This document shows positions 15,557 to 25,010 of a DNA stretch of 64,000 nucleotides, piece after piece; positions within the stretch are counted from its first letter, which is position 1; every line of letters begins with the position of its first letter. The notes below the pieces were generated by a model. That model was not told the DNA's origin, did not search any database, and saw nothing but the letters and a program-made list of their open reading frames with translations. Position numbers and translations under genes: made by a program. The stretch comes from Galbibacter kalidii (GTDB taxonomy: Bacteria; Bacteroidota; Bacteroidia; Flavobacteriales; Flavobacteriaceae): positions 126,369 to 190,368 of the forward strand of contig NZ_JAPFGA010000006.1 of NCBI RefSeq assembly GCF_026241135.1. The letters are read 5' to 3'.

Positions 15557-16930
15557 TTATTCACAATTGAAAATTATCTCATTTTCGGTTTTTCGTTTCA
15601 ATTTTCCAGCCCAAGAAATAGTTTCTCTTTTATTATCAACGACTAACCTGTTGTTTTCTATTAGAATACTTTCTTCTGGTGCGAAAATAACCACCCTTTT
15701 GACATACCATATTTCTTCATTAATTATTGCAAGCGCATTTTTATTAGTGACAAACAAATTGTTTTGCTCGCCACCTGATAATTTTAATAATGTCCTATGT
15801 AAAATTGTACTATCATTTATTGATTCAGCATGTATGGGGTCGAAACCCTTAAATTTGGGGTATTGGTTAAAATTGAGTGTGATTTTTATTCCTTGTTGAG
15901 AATTAAATTCTTCATAAGAAACTTTTTGTTCCAAAACTTTTTGTTTAGTGTGATAATCACTTAATTTATAATACATTAAACCTATTTCAAGTTCTTCTTT
16001 TTGTGGTTTAAACTTTGATGTGAAAAAATCATATAGAGATAAGGTTCCGGAATAATATTCACTTTGCCAATCATCAAATTTTGAGTTAAGAATGAAGCAC
16101 ATTGCCATGCCTGCCGCAAGATGCCTGTTTCTTAAATTATTCCGTCCATAAAATGGCGTAGTCAAGATTCCCCAAAAATGCTTTTGATTGTAATTGCCCT
16201 TTATGGTCTCATTGAAGGGGGCGAATTGGTTATAAAACTTGTATTCACAATAAAATGCGGGACCTTCCAAATTTTCAACAGCTTCTTCATACCCAATGTA
16301 GTCGTCCCCGATGATCTGTTCCCTCTTTAACCTGCTACTATAAAACTGGTTCAACAACTTCTGAAACTTGGCGCTATCATGTTCAAAGCACATACTGTAA
16401 AGTATTTTTTGTTCATATAGTTTTATGCCATCGTTTATGTGATTTTCAGGGTAAGTCAATAAAACAGAGGGATTATCAAAAGCTATTTTCTTAATAAAGT
16501 TGCGCTGGTATGTATGATGTAATTCGTGAAAGAGTTCAGCAAACACTTCCTCAACACACGAATATCGACTTTCTCCATAATTAATAATAGCCGTTAATGT
16601 TCCGTTAATTTCCGTTTGGGTTGTTCCAAATAGTTGTAGATCTTCCTGCTTACCAATATACAATTTGTCCGAAAGCTTTGTAAAGCCTTTAGGAGGGTTT
16701 GGATGTTTATATAATAAGGCTGACCCATTAACTCTATACATGCAAACAGGAGAAAGTTTCATACCTTCCCATATTTTACCTTTTGCATCTTCAGCATTTT
16801 TATAAAAATCTACAACAGATGTTATATATAAGCTGTCAATTGCGGTTGGTTGTCCTTGCGCGTTTGATATAGACTGGCTAAACAACAATAAATAGGCAAA
16901 TACAAGAAGTTTGAGTTTCAATTGTTTCAT
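15557..16930 (-). CDS. secreted protein with HExxH zinc-metallopeptidase signature
   Basis: 457 residues with a signal peptide (hydrophobic 5-18, cleavage near SNAQ-G). The motif HELHH at residues 135-139 (context VFAELFHELHHTYQR) is a canonical HExxH zinc site, and about 80 residues later YEEAVENLEGPAFY offers E222 in an EGxAxY context, the usual third ligand of gluzincin-type peptidases. No family name is evident. The final third is a beta-rich domain. It is the most upstream gene of the minus-strand accessory block. Peptidase activity is inferred from the motif only. Confidence 0.65.
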   Translation of the reverse strand: MKQLKLKLLVFAYLLLFSQSISNAQGQPTAIDSLYITSVVDFYKNAEDAKGKIWEGMKLSPVCMYRVNGSALLYKHPNPPKGFTKLSDKLYIGKQEDLQLFGTTQTEINGTLTAIINYGESRYSCVEEVFAELFHELHHTYQRNFIKKIAFDNPSVLLTYPENHINDGIKLYEQKILYSMCFEHDSAKFQKLLNQFYSSRLKREQIIGDDYIGYEEAVENLEGPAFYCEYKFYNQFAPFNETIKGNYNQKHFWGILTTPFYGRNNLRNRHLAAGMAMCFILNSKFDDWQSEYYSGTLSLYDFFTSKFKPQKEELEIGLMYYKLSDYHTKQKVLEQKVSYEEFNSQQGIKITLNFNQYPKFKGFDPIHAESINDSTILHRTLLKLSGGEQNNLFVTNKNALAIINEEIWYVKRVVIFAPEESILIENNRLVVDNKRETISWAGKLKRKTENEIIFNCE

Positions 16931-17044
16931 ATTCCTGTTTATAATTTTTCTTATGGGGTGGTAACTTATTTATACCCCCAATATAATACTGCATATCCCT
17001 CTAAAACCGGATGGATATGTACAATGGCATGTATTTCTCCTTCA

Positions 17045-17165
17045 AATATAACCTTTTTCCTTTTTGATTTAAAAGTTAGCTTTGCGCTTCTTTTTTGCTT
17101 TGCGTAAAAACATCCGCCTTACTTTTTCACGCAAAGGACCGCAAAGATTTAACCGCAAAGGGGAA
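17045..17165. repeat. GCAAAGG-rich dispersed repeat in the gap before the DPP IV gene
   Basis: The 377-bp gap between the divergent HExxH and DPP IV genes contains CTTTGCG words on the left (17086-17106) and, inverted, CGCAAAGGACCGCAAAG and CCGCAAAGGGG on the right (17131-17162). This allows a large imperfect hairpin. Apart from promoters that must lie here, nothing else is recognisable in 16931-17307; a TAAACTTG box at 17271-17278 is a possible but weak promoter element for the plus-strand gene. Confidence 0.4.
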
Positions 17166-17307
17166 ATCGAAAAGAATTTTTTTAATGCGTTTGCTCTTGT
17201 TTTTGTATTTTACAGTTCGTGTAAGCCCAATGTTTAACTAAAAAAGTTACAGTATTTGTGAAATTATTAGTAAACTTGACGGCTTTTTAATCAATATATA
17301 ACATTTA

Positions 17308-19482
17308 ATGAAGAAACATTATACGTTAACTTTCCTGTTAATCGGGCTGACTTTTGTCTTAACAGCTCAAAATCAAAAAATTACATTAGAAGAAATATGG
17401 AGAGGCACTTTCCGGACCGAAGGAATGGACGTGCTGCACTCCATGAAAAACGGAAAACAGTACACCGTTTTAAACTTCGATAGGGATTCAAGGACTTCAA
17501 CCATAGACAAATATGATTATGAAACCCTGGAAAAGGTGGAAACCATCGTTTCTTCTGCCGATTTGGGTGAAATTAATGCTTTCACATCCTATACTTTCAG
17601 TAAAGACGAGTCAAAATTGATATTGGCAACTGAGGTAGAATCTGTTTTTAGAAGATCAACCTTGGGAAAGTTTTATGTCTATGATGTGGCTTCAAAAGCG
17701 CTGGAAATCATTTCAGAAGAAAAAATCCAAGAACCTACTTTGTCTCCTGACGGAAGTAAAGTGGCCTATGTTTTTGAAAACAATATCTATATCAAAAACC
17801 TAGAGTCGGGCAGCACAAAACAAGTGACTACCAATGGGGTGAAAAATAAGATCATCAACGGGGTGACCGATTGGGTGTATGAAGAAGAATTTGCTTTTGT
17901 AAGGGCTTTTGACTGGAATGCTACGGGAACACATTTGGCGTTTATCCGTTTTGATGAAAGTGAAGTGCCGGAGTTTTCCATGGATGTTTACGGAAAAGAA
18001 TTATACCCTACGCAGCATGTGTTCAAATACCCAAAAGCAGGGGAGAAAAACGCTGAAGTGGCTTTGTTTACCTATGATTTGGCTTCCGAAGAAACCAAAA
18101 AAGTGGATTTTGGAGATGCTTATTACATTCCGAGGATTGATTGGACAAACGATAAGGATGTGTTGAGCGTACAGGTGATGAACCGTCATCAAAATGACAT
18201 CAAACTTTATTTCTGTAATGTCGATGGAAATAATGAGGTGGTGCTACATGAAACCGACGAGGCGTATATCGATGTTACCGATAACCTTACTTTTTTAGCT
18301 GATAACAGTTTTATATGGACGAGTGAAGCCGACGGCTATAACCATATTTACCACTATTCCAAAAAAGGAAAACTTTTAAATCAGCTTACTGAAGGAAATT
18401 GGGAAGTGACCAATTACTATGGATACGACAAGAAAACCAACAGGGTTTTTTATCAGTCGGTTGAAAATGGAAGCATCAACAGGGATGTGTATTCCATCAA
18501 ACTGAACGGAAAAGGTAAAAAACGACTGTCGAGCATGGAAGGGAGCAATAATGCTACCTTCAGTGCTGATTTCAGTTATTATATCAACTCTTTTTCAAGC
18601 GCGTCTACACCTTACCGCTACACCTTGAACGACGCTAAAAGCGGAAAAGAAATCAAAGAGATCGTCAACAACGAAGCTTTGCTGCAGAAATTGGAGAAGT
18701 ATGAACTGTCTTCAAAGGAATTTTCTACCATCAATATCAACGGGAACGAGTTGAACATGTGGATGATAAAACCGTCGGATTTCGACCCGAATAAGAAATA
18801 TCCCTTGTTTATGTTCCAATATTCAGGACCGGGATCGCAGCAAGTGGGCAACAGATGGATGGGGGCCAACGATTATTGGTATCAAATGCTGGCGCAAAAA
18901 GGATATATCATCGCTTGTGTTGATGGAAGGGGAACCGGACTTAAAGGTGCTGAATTCAAAAAAATGACCTATAAAGAGCTCGGAAAATATGAAGTGGAAG
19001 ACCAGATCGCTGCAGCTAAAAAATTAGGGGATCGCCCTTATATTGACGCATCCCGTATCGGAATTTGGGGATGGAGTTACGGAGGTTTTATGAGTACCAA
19101 TTGTATCCTGAAAGGGAATGATGTGTTTAGTATGGCGATTGCGGTGGCTCCGGTAACCAGCTGGCGATTTTATGACACCATCTATACGGAAAGATATATG
19201 CAGACCCCTCAGGAAAATGCGAGTGGATATGACGAAAACTCGCCTTTGAGCTACCCAGAACTTTTAAAAGGTGACTATTTATTGGTTCATGGTTCGGGGG
19301 ATGATAATGTGCATGTGCAAAACACCATGAGAATGGTGGAAGCGCTTATTCAGGAGAACAAACAGTTCGACTGGGCTATTTATCCCGATAAAAACCACGG
19401 AATCTATGGCGGGAGCACCCGTTTGCAGTTGTACACCAAGATGACCAATTTTATCGAGCGTCATTTAGGGGATAAGAAATAA
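17308..19482 (+). CDS. dipeptidyl peptidase IV (S9 family prolyl peptidase)
   Basis: 724 residues with a signal peptide (cleavage near LTAQN). An eight-bladed beta-propeller (DPP4_N) covers about 30-480, including DWVYEEEFAF, the double-Glu motif that binds the substrate N-terminus in DPP IV. The C-terminal alpha/beta-hydrolase holds the nucleophile GWSYGG at about residue 590, the acid in GSGDDNVHVQN near 665 and the histidine in KNHGIYGG near 697. It removes X-Pro dipeptides in the periplasm. The POT peptide transporter gene follows after 55 bp, an obvious functional partner for di/tripeptide uptake. Confidence 0.94.
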   Translation: MKKHYTLTFLLIGLTFVLTAQNQKITLEEIWRGTFRTEGMDVLHSMKNGKQYTVLNFDRDSRTSTIDKYDYETLEKVETIVSSADLGEINAFTSYTFSKDESKLILATEVESVFRRSTLGKFYVYDVASKALEIISEEKIQEPTLSPDGSKVAYVFENNIYIKNLESGSTKQVTTNGVKNKIINGVTDWVYEEEFAFVRAFDWNATGTHLAFIRFDESEVPEFSMDVYGKELYPTQHVFKYPKAGEKNAEVALFTYDLASEETKKVDFGDAYYIPRIDWTNDKDVLSVQVMNRHQNDIKLYFCNVDGNNEVVLHETDEAYIDVTDNLTFLADNSFIWTSEADGYNHIYHYSKKGKLLNQLTEGNWEVTNYYGYDKKTNRVFYQSVENGSINRDVYSIKLNGKGKKRLSSMEGSNNATFSADFSYYINSFSSASTPYRYTLNDAKSGKEIKEIVNNEALLQKLEKYELSSKEFSTININGNELNMWMIKPSDFDPNKKYPLFMFQYSGPGSQQVGNRWMGANDYWYQMLAQKGYIIACVDGRGTGLKGAEFKKMTYKELGKYEVEDQIAAAKKLGDRPYIDASRIGIWGWSYGGFMSTNCILKGNDVFSMAIAVAPVTSWRFYDTIYTERYMQTPQENASGYDENSPLSYPELLKGDYLLVHGSGDDNVHVQNTMRMVEALIQENKQFDWAIYPDKNHGIYGGSTRLQLYTKMTNFIERHLGDKK

Positions 19483-19537
19483 GGTCAAAGCCAACCGAAT
19501 GCACCAACAAAAAAGAAATTAACTAAAATCTATTTAC

Positions 19538-20899
19538 ATGTCAACTATAACAAAAGACCCCTCAGAACAAGAGTTATTCGGTCATCCTAAAGGATTGTAT
19601 ATTCTATTCTTTACCGAATTATGGGAACGTTTTTCATACTACGGAATGCGAGCGTTGTTCGTGCTATTTTTGGTAGCCGAAACCACTGAAAATAATCCGG
19701 GTTTTGGATGGACGAACAATGAAGCACTTGCTTTGTATGGTTGGTACACGATGTTGGTTTATGTGTCTTCCATACCCGGAGGATGGATAGCTGATAGATT
19801 GTTGGGGCAGAAAAAAACGGTGATGTTGGGAGGAGTATTACTTTGTATTGGACACAGTGTCCTGGCATTGAACTCCGTTACTTCATTCTATGTGGGGTGT
19901 CTTTTTGTAATCCTGGGTGTTGGTTGCTTGAAACCTAATATTTCTTCTATGGTTGGCGGATTGTACAAACAAAAAGATCAAAGAAGGGACCTCGGGTTTT
20001 ACATCTTTTATATGGGGATAAACATAGGTGGTTTTACCGCACCTATTATTTGTGGTTATGTAGGAGAGCAAATAAATTGGCATTACGGATTTGGTCTAGC
20101 CGCCATCGGAATGTTTTTCGGACAGCTTGTTTACATTTGGGGACAGAAATACCTGAAGAATGTCGGAAATTTAATTTCAAGGAAGAATGAAACTGACAGG
20201 GCAATACTGGATAGACCACTGACCAAAGTGGAGAAAGACAGGGTGATTGTGTTATTACTTTCCTTTTTATTGATTATTCTTTTTTGGGCGGCATTTGAGC
20301 AAGCAGGAGGATTAATGAATTTATATGCCGAACAAAAAACCGATCGTCATTTGTTGGGTTGGGTTATCCCTGCCTCTGTTTTTCAATCCGCTAATTCATT
20401 TTTTATTATAACACTGGCTACAGCTGTAGGGGCTTTTTGGTTAAGATGGAGAAAAAAAGGAAAAGAAGCTTCCTCATTGTTTAAAATCGCTGTCGGTATT
20501 ATTATCATGGCCCTTGGTTTTGGGTTTATGAGTGCTGCGGCTGCAGAAGCAGACAGCACAGGATCTTCGGCCATGTATTGGCTTATATTAGCATATTTGT
20601 TCCACTCCATTGGAGAATTATGCTCATCCCCGGTATCCTTGTCTTTCATCACCAAATTAGCTCCGCTAAAATACGCTTCTATTATTATGGGGGGTTACTG
20701 GGCAGCTGTAGGTTTGGGAAATAAAGCTGCTGGTCTCATTGGAGAAAGTGCGCAAACTATGGGAGAGTTTGAAATATTTACCGGAATTGCTGTGATATGG
20801 AGTTTAATAGGGGTTATTGTAATTCTTTTACTTAAACCACTGAAAAGACTTACCCACGGAGCAGAAGAAGGAGAAGGTGAGGTAACTGAAGAAGCATAA
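19538..20899 (+). CDS. POT/PTR family proton-coupled peptide transporter (MFS)
   Basis: 453 residues, about 12 hydrophobic helices. The N-terminal signature ELWERFSYYGMRALFVLFL contains the ExxERFxYYG proton-coupling motif of POT transporters, and GLKPNISSMVGG-like (GCLKPNISSMVGGLY) and GFYIFYMGINIGGF stretches follow. Imports di- and tripeptides with protons through the inner membrane. It sits just downstream of DPP IV on the same strand, so products of that peptidase are likely substrates. Its stop is only 21 bp from the convergent comEC stop; I see no strong terminator in between. Confidence 0.93.
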   Translation: MSTITKDPSEQELFGHPKGLYILFFTELWERFSYYGMRALFVLFLVAETTENNPGFGWTNNEALALYGWYTMLVYVSSIPGGWIADRLLGQKKTVMLGGVLLCIGHSVLALNSVTSFYVGCLFVILGVGCLKPNISSMVGGLYKQKDQRRDLGFYIFYMGINIGGFTAPIICGYVGEQINWHYGFGLAAIGMFFGQLVYIWGQKYLKNVGNLISRKNETDRAILDRPLTKVEKDRVIVLLLSFLLIILFWAAFEQAGGLMNLYAEQKTDRHLLGWVIPASVFQSANSFFIITLATAVGAFWLRWRKKGKEASSLFKIAVGIIIMALGFGFMSAAAAEADSTGSSAMYWLILAYLFHSIGELCSSPVSLSFITKLAPLKYASIIMGGYWAAVGLGNKAAGLIGESAQTMGEFEIFTGIAVIWSLIGVIVILLLKPLKRLTHGAEEGEGEVTEEA

Positions 20900-20920
20900 A
20901 AACATGCGAATGAATTAATA

Positions 20921-22936
20921 TCATTCCATCAAAATAACAAAAGCTCCCTTTTCACCGGTATAGTGGAAAGGGATTTTTTGTTCCCGGCAAGTCTTTTTCC
21001 ACCGTTTTACAAATGAAGTGTAATTGCTTCCATCGGCGATGACTTTTTTGGGTTGCAGTTGGCTTATAAGTCGGTTGAGATTGATTTTTGGTGAATAGGA
21101 TAGCAGCACATAATCAATCTTCTTTTGTGTGTTATAGTTTCCCAAACTGTCCACAATAAGCAGCTTTTCATGATTCAAGTTGATAATCGAATCGATTATA
21201 AGATCACTTTGCAGTTCCAGATTCTCTCCGGTCAAATAATTGTTTAAAATGTAGCTGTTCGTAAGGTCTTTCGACTGATTGGTATGCAAAATACCTGCTT
21301 TTTGATGCGCCAGTAGCGAACTCCTACTCTTGTGAAAAACAATAAATTGATGTTTCTGCTGATAATTGTTGAAGGCTAAAATGGCTAAAAAAGCAAGCAA
21401 ACCTGTGGAAAAACTCCCAATACTCTTTAAAGAACGCTTTTTCAAAAGCAGAAAAAAACTGATGATAAGAGTATAAGAAACAATCAATTGAGGAAAATCA
21501 AAATGGATATTCCTAAAGATAAAATCTTCCTTGAGGGCAATCCAATCGATAAAAGTATTCATCAGTTTGATGGAAATGAAGAAGGAATTTGCCAGAAACT
21601 CGGGTAGAAAGTTGAACAAAGCCAAAATAATGACGACAAAACCAAAACCTAATAACAAACCTATGGTCGGAACCAAAACCAAATTGGAAACAAAGAAAAG
21701 CCCCGGAAATTGATGAAAATAATAAAGCGATAAAGGCAAAACACTGAGTTGAGCAGCTGTGGTTACGGTCAGTAATTTCCAAAAATAGGTAATGGGTTTG
21801 TGCTTCGGATTCCAGAAACCTTCCAAAACCGGTTGCATCCACACAATACCGAAGACAGCGGTGTAACTCAATTGAAACCCGACATCAAAAATAAAAGCAG
21901 GTTTGAAAAGCAATAAAACAAACATGGAAGCGATCAAGGCGTGATAGGTGTTCACTTCCCTTTTTAAGTTCATGGCATAAGCGATAAAAGAAAACATGGT
22001 CACAGCCCTTACCACAGATGCGCTAAGTCCGGCAACCACGGCAAAAAGCCATAAAATGAGCAGGATGAGTATGGTTTTAATGGTTTTTCCGTGTTTTATC
22101 CGTTCCAAAGGCTTCAAAAGAAAAGAAAGGAACATCAAAATAATCCCGATATGTAAGCCTGAAATAGCGAGTAAGTGAATGGCCCCGGCAGCGGCATAAT
22201 TGTCGTAGGTCTCATCGGGAATGTCTTGTCGTTGTCCCAAAAGCAAGGCATTCAATACCCCCATTTCTTCCTTTCCGGCTTGATATTTTTTGAGTTTTTT
22301 ATTGATGCTTTGTCTGAAAGTGTTTGCGTAACCGTTCACGGTTTTGATTTCGGTTGAAATCAATTCAAGCTCACTCGGTTTTAGATAGAGTTGGTGTGTG
22401 ATTTGTCTCCGTTCCAAATACAGTTTATAATCAAATTGGTGAGGGTTTAATGGGGGTGAAATTTCTTGCAGTAAAGCCGTTGTTGTGTAGGTGTAGTCTA
22501 TTTCAGGGGTGGTAAACCCTTCAGTAGAGTCCTTTGCGATGACAACCAATAGCTTTCCAATGCTTTTCTTTTGACCGATGGCGATGATATCAGCTTCATA
22601 GCGGTAGTTGTAATCATTGGGTTTAAGCCGCTTACTGATTCGGAAGGTAATATGTTGTCCGGTTTGATAATGATGTTTGTAATAATGCGGCCGATTGTCG
22701 TAGGAACGAATTTCAACAGAAAAAATCCCGATCAGTAAAAATACAAGACAGATCAGAAATCCGAAAACAGGTTTTTTGGCAAATTTTAGATTGCGGTTGG
22801 TTATAAGCAGCAGAATGCTGATCAAACCGATACCAAAAAGGATATGCAACCATTCAAAATGGAACAAATACCCTATGCCAATCCCCAAAACGAGGAAGAG
22901 GAGTAGTTTAAGAATGGGATAATTCAGTATTTTCAT
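20921..22936 (-). CDS. ComEC/Rec2-type DNA-uptake channel protein
   Basis: 671 residues. N-terminal membrane helices and a DUF4131-like region (about 1-190), then the Competence domain (about 215-500) with LLAISGLHIGIILMF and the following polytopic core. The C-terminus (about 530-671) has strands of a metallo-beta-lactamase-like end (YVLLSYSPKINLNRLIS, KKVIADGSNY) but no HxHxDH metal site anywhere. ComEC translocates single-stranded DNA across the inner membrane in natural transformation. Last gene of the surE-lpxB-C40-comEC minus-strand run; 33 bp separate it from the C40 gene. Confidence 0.88.
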   Translation of the reverse strand: MKILNYPILKLLLFLVLGIGIGYLFHFEWLHILFGIGLISILLLITNRNLKFAKKPVFGFLICLVFLLIGIFSVEIRSYDNRPHYYKHHYQTGQHITFRISKRLKPNDYNYRYEADIIAIGQKKSIGKLLVVIAKDSTEGFTTPEIDYTYTTTALLQEISPPLNPHQFDYKLYLERRQITHQLYLKPSELELISTEIKTVNGYANTFRQSINKKLKKYQAGKEEMGVLNALLLGQRQDIPDETYDNYAAAGAIHLLAISGLHIGIILMFLSFLLKPLERIKHGKTIKTILILLILWLFAVVAGLSASVVRAVTMFSFIAYAMNLKREVNTYHALIASMFVLLLFKPAFIFDVGFQLSYTAVFGIVWMQPVLEGFWNPKHKPITYFWKLLTVTTAAQLSVLPLSLYYFHQFPGLFFVSNLVLVPTIGLLLGFGFVVIILALFNFLPEFLANSFFISIKLMNTFIDWIALKEDFIFRNIHFDFPQLIVSYTLIISFFLLLKKRSLKSIGSFSTGLLAFLAILAFNNYQQKHQFIVFHKSRSSLLAHQKAGILHTNQSKDLTNSYILNNYLTGENLELQSDLIIDSIINLNHEKLLIVDSLGNYNTQKKIDYVLLSYSPKINLNRLISQLQPKKVIADGSNYTSFVKRWKKTCREQKIPFHYTGEKGAFVILME

Positions 22937-22969
22937 GAATGAAATATACTGAATTTATAGTAAATTATT

Positions 22970-23524
22970 CTATAAGATTCTTCTGGCGTGATTAAAAGCG
23001 TGGTTCCAATAGCCTTCACCCAATGAAGAAACCAACACACCCCTTGAGGTGGTGGAATGAATGAATTTTATATCCCTGCCTTTGACTTCCACGACCAAAC
23101 CAACATGATTGATCCTACGCCGGTTTTTACTGGTGGTAAAAAACAACAAATCTCCTTTTTCCACATTCTTAAGTTTGATTTTTCTCCCTTGGGAGGCCAT
23201 TAATCTGGAACTCCGCTGCAAGGAGAGGTTATTTTGTTTAAAAGAGGTGTAAACAAGTCCGGAACAGTCCATGCCCTTTTTGGTAGTACCTCCGTATCGG
23301 TATGGGGTGCCGTGGTATGACAAGGCGGTATTGATGATATTGTTGGTTTTTTTTGAGCCTTTTTTAGCTTTTCGGTTGGTTTTTTCTGAAGTTTTCTCCG
23401 GATAGGCATCGGATTTTACCTCAACGTGAATAGGTTTGTCGGCCGCTGCCGCTGCTTTTTTAGACGATTTGCAGGAGGCAACAGCAATACAGATAGTGGT
23501 AAGTAAGAAAAGATTTTTTAACAT
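22970..23524 (-). CDS. NlpC/P60 (C40) cell-wall peptidase lipoprotein
   Basis: 184 residues. Signal peptide ends at a lipobox VASC (C18), followed by a basic, Ala/Lys-rich linker (20-60). The NlpC/P60 domain (about 62-184) shows catalytic C87 in YRYGGTTKKGMDCSGLVY, H140 in RINHVGLVVE and the third polar residue H156. Such enzymes cut peptidoglycan stem peptides between D-Glu and the diamino acid. Lies 25 bp downstream of lpxB and upstream of comEC on the same strand. Confidence 0.9.
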   Translation of the reverse strand: MLKNLFLLTTICIAVASCKSSKKAAAAADKPIHVEVKSDAYPEKTSEKTNRKAKKGSKKTNNIINTALSYHGTPYRYGGTTKKGMDCSGLVYTSFKQNNLSLQRSSRLMASQGRKIKLKNVEKGDLLFFTTSKNRRRINHVGLVVEVKGRDIKFIHSTTSRGVLVSSLGEGYWNHAFNHARRIL

Positions 23525-23549
23525 TTGTTTGTTTTGGGTTTAGGGCAAA

Positions 23550-24662
23550 TTAAGAAATTTTCTCGAAAATAAGCTGAGCGGTTTTCTTGCTGGCACCTCT
23601 TCCACCCAATTTTTTTTCCAATTTAAAGTAGTCTAAAAAAATCTGTTTTCTTGTTTCCTTGGTTAATATTTTATGCAGTTCTTCCTTTAGGTTTTTGGTA
23701 GTCAATTCACTTTGAATAAGTTCTTTTACCACTTCTTTGTCCATAATCAAATTGACCAAAGAAATATATTTGAGGGTGATGATCCGCTTTGCGATTTGAT
23801 AACTGATCCAATTTCCTTTGTAACACACGACTTCGGGTACTTTAAATAGTGCTGTTTCCAGGGTAGCTGTACCACTGGTGACCAAAGCGGCTTTGGAAAC
23901 GCTGAGGAGGTCGTATGTTTTACCTGTGACAAAATGAACGCTATTGTTGCCGATAAACTGCTCGTAAAAATTGTAATCCTGACTCGGGGCTCCGGCAATC
24001 ACAAACTGATAGTCGGGAAAATCATCAACCACACTTAGCATGACAGACAGCATATTGGTGATCTCTTGTTTTCGGCTTCCGGGGAGCAGTGCAATAATTT
24101 CCCGTTCGTCTAACCCATTCTCTTTTCTGAAATCTTCGGGCAGCACCTGCTTTCTACTACCGATGGCATCCACAAGAGGATGGCCTACAAAATGAACCGG
24201 ATATCCGTGTTTTTTCTCATAAAACTCTTTTTCAAAAGGAAGAATGACAAACATTTCGTCGATATCCCTTTTGATGGCTTCAATACGGCCTTCGCGGGAA
24301 GCCCATATTTGGGGAGAAACATAATAAAAAGTGCGAAATTTATTTGCTTTTGCCCATTTGGCAATCCTTAAATTGAAACCGGAATAGTCAATAAAAATGA
24401 CAACATCAGGTTGAAAGCTCTGGATGTCCTCCTTGCAGCGTTTTATGTTTGAATAGATCTTTGGCAGGTTTGCAAGCACTTCAAAAAAACCCATAAAGGA
24501 TTGCTCTTTGTAGTGTTTTACCAACTGAAGGCCAACTTCTTGCATCAAATCACCACCCCAACCTCTAAAAGCAGCATCTTTGTCTATTTTGCTCAATTCT
24601 TTTATAAGGTTGGATGCATGTAGGTCTCCCGAAGCTTCTCCTGCAATGATGTAATACTTCAC
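23550..24662 (-). CDS. lpxB: lipid-A-disaccharide synthase
   Basis: 370 residues, typical for LpxB. It begins with the diagnostic MKYYIIAGEASGDLHASNL, continues with FRGWGGDLM, the SFMGFFEV motif and the glycosyltransferase-B C-terminal part LLPGSRKQEI near 193 and VTSGTATLETALF near 262. LpxB condenses UDP-2,3-diacylglucosamine with lipid X to form the lipid A disaccharide at the inner membrane. Co-directional with surE and a small membrane gene upstream, and with C40 and comEC genes downstream. Confidence 0.96.
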   Translation of the reverse strand: MKYYIIAGEASGDLHASNLIKELSKIDKDAAFRGWGGDLMQEVGLQLVKHYKEQSFMGFFEVLANLPKIYSNIKRCKEDIQSFQPDVVIFIDYSGFNLRIAKWAKANKFRTFYYVSPQIWASREGRIEAIKRDIDEMFVILPFEKEFYEKKHGYPVHFVGHPLVDAIGSRKQVLPEDFRKENGLDEREIIALLPGSRKQEITNMLSVMLSVVDDFPDYQFVIAGAPSQDYNFYEQFIGNNSVHFVTGKTYDLLSVSKAALVTSGTATLETALFKVPEVVCYKGNWISYQIAKRIITLKYISLVNLIMDKEVVKELIQSELTTKNLKEELHKILTKETRKQIFLDYFKLEKKLGGRGASKKTAQLIFEKIS

Positions 24663-24725
24663 ACGTTATAATTTTTTCGGTTTGTTTTGTGATCAACACA
24701 AAATCTCAATCACGATTCTAAAGAT

Positions 24726-25010
24726 CTAAAATAATTTTATAAACAAGATAACTAAAGCGGTTAATAGCGTGGCTATGAGTACGCCTTTTGCCCGTTCGTC
24801 CCTTCTTATTTTTAAAAATCCGAAGAAAGCACCCAAATTTAACAGCGCTCCTAAGGCGATAATACTTCCTAAATGACCATGTTCTTTAGCTACTTTGAGG
24901 CTTTCGATAATGCTGAGATCAGAAAATATCAGAATATAGAGCAATGTGCCTAATATATTGGCAATAACCCCTACTGCAAAGCCTATGGCGATATCCTTTT
25001 TATTAATCAT
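24726..25010 (-). CDS. small membrane protein between surE and lpxB
   Basis: 94 residues with three hydrophobic helices (about 7-29, 50-66 and 77-93) and short charged loops. It starts within the last codons of surE (8-bp overlap, 25003-25010), suggesting translational coupling. I do not recognise a functional family; the position suggests it travels with surE and lpxB. Confidence 0.7.
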   Translation of the reverse strand: MINKKDIAIGFAVGVIANILGTLLYILIFSDLSIIESLKVAKEHGHLGSIIALGALLNLGAFFGFLKIRRDERAKGVLIATLLTALVILFIKLF

